Origin: Pseudomonadota bacterium
GTDB taxonomy: Bacteria; Pseudomonadota; Gammaproteobacteria; Arenicellales; Poriferihabitantaceae
Assembly (NCBI GenBank): GCA_024226105.1
Contig: JAAELZ010000321.1
Coordinates: 1 to 6,637 of the forward strand
Direction: 5' to 3'
Length of the DNA: 6,637 nt
Shown: positions 1 to 5,017 of the stretch, in pieces
How the letters are laid out: every line of letters begins with the position of its first letter
Numbering within the stretch: the first letter of the stretch is position 1
The notes under the pieces: model-generated
Database searches by the model: none
Told to the model about the DNA's origin: nothing
The model's input: the letters and a program-made list of their open reading frames with translations, nothing else
Made by a program: the position numbers and the translations under genes

Positions 1-648
1 CATGCACTCGGTGTGCGGCAAATGCTATTCGCCTACAACCTCAATAACGAAGCCGCCGGTGGGTGCCATGATACGGATATGGGTTTGACGGATTTCGGGC
101 GATCGATTGTGCGAGAGATGAACCGACTGGGCATCATTGTGGATGGTTCTCACGCTTCATTGCAGACCACTCTGGATATTATGCAGGAGTCCAGTAAACC
201 GGTGGTGTTTTCACACTCCAACCCGGTTTCGGTCCGGGATCATCAGCGCAATATCCTCGATCAGCAAATTAAAGCCTGCGCGCAAACGGGCGGTGTGATT
301 GGTCTTAATGGCATGGGAATATTCCTGGGCGAGAATGATATCAGCACCCAAACCCTGCTAAAACATATCTGTTATGTTGCGGATCTGGTGGGCGCGGAAC
401 ACCTTGGAATCGGGTTTGATTACTCACCCCCGGTGGAAGTGGACATCGGTGTGATCTTGAGCAGTCGCCCCGATTACTGGCCCGCGGGCCAGGCCTACGA
501 TACACCAGAAATCAAACACGCGGGGCCTTCCCAACTCCCGGAGATTGTAGATGGATTAATGGGCCGTGGTTTCAGCGAAAACGAAATCAGGGGTTTTCTG
601 GGTGAGAATTTCCGGCGCGTTGCAATGCAGACCTGGGTTACAGCATAG
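1..648 (+). CDS. Membrane dipeptidase (peptidase family M19), 5'-truncated by window edge
   Basis: C-terminal part of a zinc-dependent M19 (renal/membrane dipeptidase) enzyme, a TIM-barrel hydrolase that cleaves dipeptides and in many members tolerates a D-residue at the C-terminal position. The frame is open from base 1, so the gene begins upstream; 215 codons are visible of a family that usually has about 330-400. Visible hallmarks are LGVRxxxxAYN near the start, the GLTDFGR-x5-MNRLGIIVDGSH block whose His (bases 151-153) matches a zinc ligand, FSHSN whose His (214-216) matches the next zinc ligand, the HQRN motif with a conserved substrate-binding Arg, and GIGFDY whose Asp (418-420) matches the catalytic-site Asp. 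It ends in the family's typical GFSENEIRGFLGENFRRV helix. The N-terminal HxD zinc motif and the bridging Glu lie outside the window. It is followed 8 bp later by an enolase-superfamily gene, indicating an operon. The family is certain; the substrate is not known. Confidence 0.93.
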   Translation, partial: HALGVRQMLFAYNLNNEAAGGCHDTDMGLTDFGRSIVREMNRLGIIVDGSHASLQTTLDIMQESSKPVVFSHSNPVSVRDHQRNILDQQIKACAQTGGVIGLNGMGIFLGENDISTQTLLKHICYVADLVGAEHLGIGFDYSPPVEVDIGVILSSRPDYWPAGQAYDTPEIKHAGPSQLPEIVDGLMGRGFSENEIRGFLGENFRRVAMQTWVTA

Positions 649-656
649 GTGCCGAT
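647..656 (+). promoter_or_regulatory. Ribosome binding site overlapping the upstream stop codon
   Basis: AGGTG at 647-651 lies 5 nt before the ATG at 657 and overlaps the TAG stop (646-648) of the M19 gene. The placement supports 657 as the start of the enolase-superfamily gene and suggests that its translation is coupled to that of the dipeptidase. A second purine-rich stretch (GAGGGG, about 708-713) precedes an in-frame ATG at 720. Starting there would remove the first strand of the N-terminal capping domain, so 657 is preferred. Confidence 0.55.
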
Positions 657-1727
657 ATGTCCAGGCTCGTGATCACGGTTGCTGATTTCACCCCCCGTTT
701 TCGTGGCGAGGGGTATGTGATGTCTTACGTTACGCAGCGAGTGTTGCATTCACGTATTTTACGAATGGATGCCGGTGATGGCCGGGCTGGTTATGGTGAA
801 ATCATTAGTGATCCCGGGCTGAATCTTGGTGAAATTCGCAGGCTGGAAGATGTCGCACTCTCTGAGATGATCTCTGTATCATTGCAGGATCTGCCCGCGC
901 GGATACAACAGTTACGATTTCGGGATAACCGCCTGGCCGGTCTTGGTTTTGCGCTGGAAACGGCCTACCTGGATTTGTTGTCCCGCCGCAACGAAGTCCC
1001 GCTCTATGCCCTGCTTGGGGGGCGCTTATGCAGTGATGTGGTGGATTACCTCTCAATTTCCTGCGCTGAACCTGCGGAGATGGCGAATCGAATCCGCTCT
1101 GAGGGTAGCGATCGAGAGGTTATTCAGATCAAACTCGATGGCAAAGACATGGCAAGCGATATGGCGAGAATCGATGCGACGATGTCGACGCTTTTAACCA
1201 GCCAGACAATACTTATTGATTTCAACGGAGCCTTGTCTCCAAAAACCGCCAAAGCGATTATTTCACAGTATTCGGATGAGCGAATTATGTGGGAGGAGCC
1301 CTGTAAACGCTACGCGGAAAACCGGGCGCTGGTAGACAGCACCGGGGCCCGGCTGTTATTTGATCAATGCATCAAATCCCTCAAAGATTTTGCACTGGCC
1401 TGTGGCGATGGCGCGATGGCGGGGGTGTGCATTAAACCGATGTCTCTGGGCGGGTTTGGTTTGGCCCGTGCAGCGCGTGATATGTGCGTGGATTCAGGCA
1501 TCGCAGTACGTATTGATGGCCTGTGGTGCGGGGCAGTTTCAACCGCCAGCATACTTCATCTTGCCGTCGGTATGCCGCCTGAGTTGCTGATTGCAGGCTG
1601 TGATCTGCGAGAGCCTTTGGTGCTGGAAGAAGACTGGGGCGGTGTTGAATCTCGCCCCGGAGGGCGTATTTCACCAACAGAAACCCCCGGGAATGGTGTC
1701 ACGCCACCTGCGTTATTGTGGCAATAG
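657..1727 (+). CDS. Enolase-superfamily enzyme (mandelate racemase/muconate lactonizing enzyme type), putative racemase/epimerase
   Basis: A 356-residue protein with the two-domain enolase-superfamily layout: N-terminal capping domain (about 1-120, with DGRAGYGE at 41-48 and LYALLGG at 116-122), then a TIM barrel. The active-site series is in order: IQIK with Lys159 at strand 2, IDFN with Asp188 (metal ligand) at strand 3, WEEPC with Glu213 (ligand) at strand 4, FDQC with Asp236 (ligand) at strand 5, and CIK with Lys260 at strand 6. A Lys/Lys pair across the barrel is the arrangement of the muconate-lactonizing subgroup, which includes racemases and epimerases of N-modified amino acids, dipeptides and proline betaines. 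From memory of the 4-hydroxyproline-betaine epimerase group, the Gln before the strand-2 Lys (QIK) and the (E/Q)PC motif also occur there, which hints at a betaine substrate. Odd points: strand 5 has DQC where DES or DE is usual, and a CDLREPL motif lies near the C-terminus. The family is firm; the reaction is an inference. Confidence 0.9.
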   Translation: MSRLVITVADFTPRFRGEGYVMSYVTQRVLHSRILRMDAGDGRAGYGEIISDPGLNLGEIRRLEDVALSEMISVSLQDLPARIQQLRFRDNRLAGLGFALETAYLDLLSRRNEVPLYALLGGRLCSDVVDYLSISCAEPAEMANRIRSEGSDREVIQIKLDGKDMASDMARIDATMSTLLTSQTILIDFNGALSPKTAKAIISQYSDERIMWEEPCKRYAENRALVDSTGARLLFDQCIKSLKDFALACGDGAMAGVCIKPMSLGGFGLARAARDMCVDSGIAVRIDGLWCGAVSTASILHLAVGMPPELLIAGCDLREPLVLEEDWGGVESRPGGRISPTETPGNGVTPPALLWQ

Positions 1728-1791
1728 TTTCTCAATGTAGGGGAGAGCTGATAAAATAGTTGGAGCTTACACATCCGCCGATATGTTTTAG

Positions 1792-1831
1792 TTCATGGTG
1801 GATGCGCTGCACTTATCCACCCTACATTGAG
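1792..1831 (+). repeat. Inner inverted repeat, left copy (GGTGGAT...ATCCACC palindrome)
   Basis: A 40-nt unit inside the MITE-like element. It begins TTCATGGTGGATGCGC, continues to TTATCCACCCTAC and ends ATTGAG. It is itself a palindrome with 7-bp arms (GGTGGAT and ATCCACC). It matches the reverse complement of 1919-1958 at about 36 of 40 positions, and its right end (CCTACATTGAG) repeats the sequence of the element's own termini. The core resembles the GGTGGATAAGC...GCATCCACC repeat that is widely dispersed in proteobacterial intergenic regions (recalled from general knowledge). Confidence 0.7.
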
Positions 1832-1918
1832 CTTTCGTTTATCTTTCAGTGCCAGTAATAGATTAATCCAGGCGTTAAGAACTACCCTTTTGAAAGGGGT
1901 CGAGAACGCCCATAGAAT

Positions 1919-1958
1919 CTCAAAGTAGGGTGGATAAGCATAGCGCATCCACCATGAA
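1919..1958 (-). repeat. Inner inverted repeat, right copy
   Basis: Inverted partner of 1792-1831. It reads CTCAAAGTAGGGTGGATAAG, then a variable triplet, then AGCGCATCCACCATGAA. The differences from a perfect match are one base in the CTCAA(T/A)GTAGGG part and three in the central loop triplet (CAT here, TGC in the reverse complement of the other copy). Differences concentrated in the loop, with the stem arms intact, are what selection on a hairpin, or copying through one, would leave. The 87 bp between the copies (1832-1918) has no ORF and only a small CCCTTT/AAAGGG hairpin around 1885-1898. Confidence 0.7.
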
Positions 1959-2069
1959 ATCAAAGGCAATCCATTTTATCAGGCCCCTACATTGAGGTTT
2001 CTCTATACTTTTTTTGGCTGCCCTTGAACACCGGGGGCTGTCTAAATCACATCAAACGGATGAAAAAAT

Positions 2070-3239
2070 ATGTCAGTCATTAAACAAATAGCCGATTACC
2101 ACCAGGAGATGGTTGGCTGGCGGCGTGATATCCACGCACACCCGGAGCTGGGTTTTGAGGAGTTTCGTACCAGCGCCCTCGTGGCGGAGAAGCTGGAGCA
2201 ATGGGGCATAGAGACTCACCGGGAAATCGCCGGAACGGGAGTGGTTGGCGTGATTTATGGGAAGGGCAAGGCCGCGGCCAGTATCGGGCTGCGGGCCGAT
2301 ATGGATGCTCTGCCCATCACCGAGAATAATGATCTGGATTATCGCTCAAGCCATGCCGGAAAAATGCATGCCTGCGGTCATGATGGCCACACCACGATGT
2401 TGCTGGGCGCCGCAAGATATCTTGCAGAGACTCGCAATTTTGACGGGGTAGTGAACCTGATTTTCCAGCCTGCGGAAGAAAATTCGGGTGGCGCAAAGCA
2501 TATGATTGATGAAGGCCTGTTTGAGCGTTTCCCCTGTGACGCGGTGTACGGGATGCACAATTACACAGAAATTCCAAAAAACACCTTTGCCATAAACAGC
2601 GGTGGATTTATGGCCGCGGCGGATACAGTTCAGATTGAAATTGAAGGGCTCGGTGGTCATGCTGCATTACCCCATTTGTGCGTGGACCCGATTGCCATTG
2701 GCGTGCAGTTACACGCCGCGTTGCAAAACATCGTAAGCCGCAATTTGAATCCAACATCGCCCGCTGTGATTAGCATTACGCAATTCAATGCCGGACAGGT
2801 AAGCAATGTTATTCCGGAAAAAGCCACATTGGTGGGTTCTGTGCGTACGGTTGATCTCGAAACACGCCATGAGATCAGGCAAAGGTTGTCAGATATTTGT
2901 GATGGCATTGCGGTTGCTCACAAAGCGAAAATCAGCATCGATTATGCACAAGGGTATCCTGCATTAGTCAATCATGCTGAGCAGACACAAAACGCGATAT
3001 CGGCGGCAGCTGCCGTGGTTGGAGAAAAAAATGTTGATGCTAACTATACGCCGGTCATGGGGGCCGAAGATTTTTCTTACATGCTGGAGGCCCGACCCGG
3101 CGCCTATATTTTTATTGGTCAGGGTGATCAAAACTGCGTTCACGACCTGCATCATCCCAACTATGATTTTAATGATCAAATCCTGTCCATTGGCGCGAGT
3201 TATTGGGCCAGGCTTGTTGAGCAGCAGCTGCCACTTTGA
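2070..3239 (+). CDS. M20D-family amidohydrolase (hippurate hydrolase / N-acyl amino acid hydrolase type)
   Basis: A 389-residue cytosolic metalloenzyme that hydrolyses an amide bond in an N-acyl or N-conjugated amino acid; no signal peptide or membrane segment is seen. The full M20D signature set is in order: RRDIHAHPELGFEE (18-31), LRADMDALP (74-82), HACGHDGH with metal ligands Cys102 and His104 (100-107), QPAEE with the catalytic Glu pair 136-137, GMHN with ligand His163, GLGGHAALP of the dimerisation (lid) domain (193-201), MGAEDFSYM (330-338), and LHHPNYDFND with the last metal ligand His361. All catalytic and metal residues are present and the length is typical. The start at 2070 is supported by its agreement with the family N-terminus; the ribosome site is weak (CGGA, 2057-2060). 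It is separated from the upstream genes by the MITE-like element, so co-transcription is uncertain. Members act on acyl amino acids, auxin conjugates or N-acetylated intermediates; which one applies here cannot be told. Confidence 0.93.
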   Translation: MSVIKQIADYHQEMVGWRRDIHAHPELGFEEFRTSALVAEKLEQWGIETHREIAGTGVVGVIYGKGKAAASIGLRADMDALPITENNDLDYRSSHAGKMHACGHDGHTTMLLGAARYLAETRNFDGVVNLIFQPAEENSGGAKHMIDEGLFERFPCDAVYGMHNYTEIPKNTFAINSGGFMAAADTVQIEIEGLGGHAALPHLCVDPIAIGVQLHAALQNIVSRNLNPTSPAVISITQFNAGQVSNVIPEKATLVGSVRTVDLETRHEIRQRLSDICDGIAVAHKAKISIDYAQGYPALVNHAEQTQNAISAAAAVVGEKNVDANYTPVMGAEDFSYMLEARPGAYIFIGQGDQNCVHDLHHPNYDFNDQILSIGASYWARLVEQQLPL

Positions 3240-3283
3240 ATGGGTGAGATTTGAGGGGGTTCTTAAGAGGTGCCCATAGCCGT

Positions 3284-3342
3284 CCTGATTTGTGTTCAAT
3301 GGCGCTAACAAGGTGAAATGAGACGAAGAACCGTAAATCAGG
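3284..3342 (+). repeat. Long-loop inverted repeat upstream of the flavoprotein gene
   Basis: CCTGATTT (3284-3291) pairs perfectly with AAATCAGG (3335-3342). After a small internal loop, GTTC (3294-3297) pairs with GAAC (3328-3331), leaving a 30-nt loop. It sits in the 158-bp spacer between the M20 amidohydrolase stop and the FAD oxidoreductase start, about 55 nt before the latter. It could be an RNA hairpin in an intergenic mRNA or a split operator. There is no T-tract after it, so it is not a standard terminator. The rest of the spacer shows nothing recognisable. Confidence 0.35.
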
Positions 3343-3397
3343 CTGCTTTAGCTCGTGTCTAATTGGGCTTATCTTATTCTCAACTGATACACGATAA

Positions 3398-4744
3398 ATG
3401 GCCTTTCCTACTCATTCTCCCTACGTCATCATCGGTGCGGGCATTCATGGCCTTAGCACCGCCTATCACCTCGCTCTGAAGCTAAAAGCGCAGGGCAAAG
3501 GGTCGGGCAAAGATATCCTGGTTATCGATAAATCAGGTATCTGCTCAGGCGCAACGGGCATCGCTTGCGGTGTTATCCGGAATAATTATTTCCAGCCTGC
3601 CATGCGGGAACTGATGGCGCACAGCGTTAAAGTTTGGGAAAGTGATCCAAAGGCGTATAGCTATCATCCTGTGGGTTATATGCAAATCAGCCATGAACAT
3701 ATGCACGAAGACATCGCTTCGATCTATCAGCAGCAGCAGGCAATTGATTATGAATCGCGTTTTATCGAAGGCACGAAAGACTGTGATCGCTACATGCGCG
3801 GGATATTTGATGACTGGCAGGCAAAGGGTATTAGCTCCGTGCTGCATGAAATGCCGGGTGGTTACGCGAACAATACCATTGCAATGTACGGCCTGGCCGA
3901 TAAAGCGGAAGCAGAAGGTGTACGCATTATGTCGGGTGTAACCGTCACCGGGTTTTCTGAAGATGGCAGTGGCAGTATTCAGGCTGTCCAGACTGACCGA
4001 GGAAATATCGATACCGACTACGTGGTCATCGGTGCCGGCCCCTGGGTAAAAAGCTTCTGGGATATGTTGGACATGCCAAAGGCGATCAGCATAAAAAACC
4101 CTGATACGGGTGAAATCGCCGAGGATGTTCCCATGTGGACGTACTGGTGTTTAGAGGAAGGTACCCTGGGGGTTGACCCGAAGCTGCAGGTGACCAATGA
4201 CGGAAAAATGCCGCCGGTCATCCATGTTGATACTGACGCGCCGCTGTATTCAGATTATGATGGCTCGCTGATCACGGATGAGGTTTGGGGGATTTACTAC
4301 AAACCCGATTTTCATTTTGGCGGTGTGCAGGGCGGGGCGGCCCCCTATATTGTCAACAAGGATGCAGACGACGTAGAAGTTGACCCCTATGGCCCGTTAT
4401 CTCCCGAGTTTATAGTGGGTGAGGATTTTGCACACATGTGGGTATCCGCACTGGCCCACTGTCAGAAGCGGTTTTCGGGTCAGCTGACGAAGTATAAAAC
4501 AGAAGAAAACTCGGGTGGGCTGGGCGCCTTCACGCCTGATAGCTTTCCAGTATTTGACGGGGTACGGGATAACTGTTTCCTGATCGCTGATTCAAATCAT
4601 GGCTACAAGATGCTGGGGGTTGGAAAGCTGGTGGCAGAGACTATTTGCGGCGAATCCTCTGATTTATTGAAACCCTTCCGCATGGCGCGATACGCGGAGG
4701 GTGAGTTACACCCGGTTTCCAATAGCCCTTTTCCGTGGAGTTAG
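3398..4744 (+). CDS. FAD-dependent oxidoreductase, DAO / sarcosine oxidase beta-subunit-like family
   Basis: A 448-residue flavoprotein of the D-amino-acid oxidase superfamily, whose members oxidise secondary or tertiary amines such as sarcosine, dimethylglycine and N-methyl amino acids, giving an imine and then formaldehyde or a keto acid. It opens with a Rossmann dinucleotide motif, VIIGAGIHG (10-18), then VIDK at the end of strand 2 (43-46) and GICSGATG (47-54), matching the G-x-T/S-G FAD contact. A second flavin segment is DYVVIGAGPWV (207-217). The C-terminal FAD closure is FTPDSFPVFDG (378-388) with DSNHGYKMLGVGKLVAE (398-414). The length slightly exceeds the roughly 380-410 of simple members; the extra appears to lie in 220-345, within the substrate domain. 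No transmembrane or signal segment is seen. The ATG at 3398 lacks a clear ribosome site but gives the expected short N-terminus before the FAD motif. The exact amine is unknown; the neighbouring MttB-like gene favours an N-methylated substrate. Confidence 0.9.
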   Translation: MAFPTHSPYVIIGAGIHGLSTAYHLALKLKAQGKGSGKDILVIDKSGICSGATGIACGVIRNNYFQPAMRELMAHSVKVWESDPKAYSYHPVGYMQISHEHMHEDIASIYQQQQAIDYESRFIEGTKDCDRYMRGIFDDWQAKGISSVLHEMPGGYANNTIAMYGLADKAEAEGVRIMSGVTVTGFSEDGSGSIQAVQTDRGNIDTDYVVIGAGPWVKSFWDMLDMPKAISIKNPDTGEIAEDVPMWTYWCLEEGTLGVDPKLQVTNDGKMPPVIHVDTDAPLYSDYDGSLITDEVWGIYYKPDFHFGGVQGGAAPYIVNKDADDVEVDPYGPLSPEFIVGEDFAHMWVSALAHCQKRFSGQLTKYKTEENSGGLGAFTPDSFPVFDGVRDNCFLIADSNHGYKMLGVGKLVAETICGESSDLLKPFRMARYAEGELHPVSNSPFPWS

Positions 4745-4798
4745 CTTGAACCCTCAGGTGGCATTCTTGGCAGGTTTAAACTTTGAGGTGTAGCGTTT

Positions 4799-4837
4799 AA
4801 ATCTCCCCCAACCCCTCTTTGTTAAAGAGGGGGGCTT
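4799..4837 (+). repeat. Palindromic dispersed repeat (C-rich/G-rich hairpin), copy 1
   Basis: The unit begins AAATCTCCCCCA (4799-4810) and continues into a perfect 9-bp hairpin, CCCCTCTTT (4812-4820) and AAAGAGGGG (4824-4832) with a GTT loop. Its layout, AAATC-C-tract followed by a CCCC...GGGG hairpin, is that of a short repeat dispersed in many bacterial genomes. Lying just after the oxidoreductase stop and facing a convergent gene, the hairpin may slow or stop transcription. It lacks a proper T-tract on the plus strand (GGCTTTCC follows), so it is a weak intrinsic terminator at best. Confidence 0.6.
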
Positions 4838-4870
4838 TCCAATGAAAAGGCGACACCATAAAAACTTGTA

Positions 4871-4910
4871 AAACTTCCCCCTTAGAAAAAGGGGGATAGA
4901 GGGGGATTTT
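4871..4910 (-). repeat. Palindromic dispersed repeat, copy 2 in inverted orientation
   Basis: Same family as 4799-4837 but on the opposite strand. Read on the minus strand it begins AAAATCCCCCTCTAT, followed by the hairpin. The plus-strand arms are CCCCCTT (4877-4883) and AAGGGGG (4889-4895). The two copies face each other about 40 bp apart, so the AAATC/GATTT outer parts could also pair across both. On the minus strand the hairpin is followed by a moderately T-rich stretch (AAGTTTTACAAG), so it is the better terminator candidate for the MttB-like gene, which ends at 5018. Confidence 0.6.
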
Positions 4911-4938
4911 CACTAATTCAGACCCTCTCCACGGTTAA

Positions 4939-4974
4939 CGTCATTACGAGGAGCGGAGCGACGCAGCAATGACA
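4939..4974. repeat. REP-like palindrome (GTCATT...AATGAC)
   Basis: A 34-nt palindromic unit with perfect 6-bp arms GTCATT (4940-4945) and AATGAC (4968-4973), enclosing a core with GAGGAGCGGAGCGAC. The sequence closely resembles the GTCATTGCGAGGAGCGAAGCGAC...GCAAT family found scattered between genes in many proteobacterial genomes (general knowledge, not searched). It lies 45 bp beyond the 3' end of the MttB-like gene, in the gap between convergent genes, the usual site for REP-type elements. Confidence 0.6.
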
Positions 4975-5017
4975 CGGAAGATAACGCCATTCAGAATTGC
5001 TCTGTAACCTCGACAGC

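Larger units (their letters stand above)
1727..2003. mobile_element. MITE-like palindromic element (1731-1996) with flanking direct repeats
   Basis: Non-coding element filling most of the 342-bp gap after the enolase-superfamily gene. Its ends are perfect 13-bp inverted repeats, CTCAATGTAGGGG (1731-1743) and CCCCTACATTGAG (1984-1996). Just inside them, CTGATAAAAT (1748-1757) pairs with ATTTTATCAG (1973-1982). Directly outside is a GTTT direct repeat (1727-1730 and 1997-2000), consistent with a 4-bp target duplication; it can be read as GTTTCTC on both sides (1727-1733 and 1997-2003) because the left terminus starts with CTC. The left copy begins inside the last base of the TAG stop of the preceding gene. 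There is no transposase ORF, so movement would need a transposase supplied elsewhere. The mobile-element reading rests on structure only. Confidence 0.6.

Noticed and set aside
495..749. Antisense and alternative-frame ORFs over the M19, enolase, M20 and MttB genes (for example 495-749, 2346-2660 and 2964-3311 on the minus strand)
   Set aside because: They lie within or across strong family-assigned genes, show no recognisable protein motifs and have compositions expected of shadow frames.
1871..1915. Possible small RNA gene or ORF in the middle of the palindromic element
   Set aside because: There is only a small CCCTTT/AAAGGG hairpin and no start, ribosome site or conserved RNA motif; it is better explained as the interior of the mobile element.
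1731..1996. CRISPR array or tandem repeat
   Set aside because: The repeated units are inverted, not direct, and there are only two copies of each with no regular spacers.
2004..2009. TATACT as a -10 element for the amidohydrolase gene
   Set aside because: It matches five of six -10 bases, but no acceptable -35 lies 16-18 bp upstream, where the GGCCCC of the repeat end is found. It is too weak to list as a promoter.
3363..3391. TTGGGC...GATACA as a promoter for the oxidoreductase gene
   Set aside because: Both hexamers match the consensus poorly and the predicted start would fall at the ATG itself, giving a leaderless transcript; there is no independent support.
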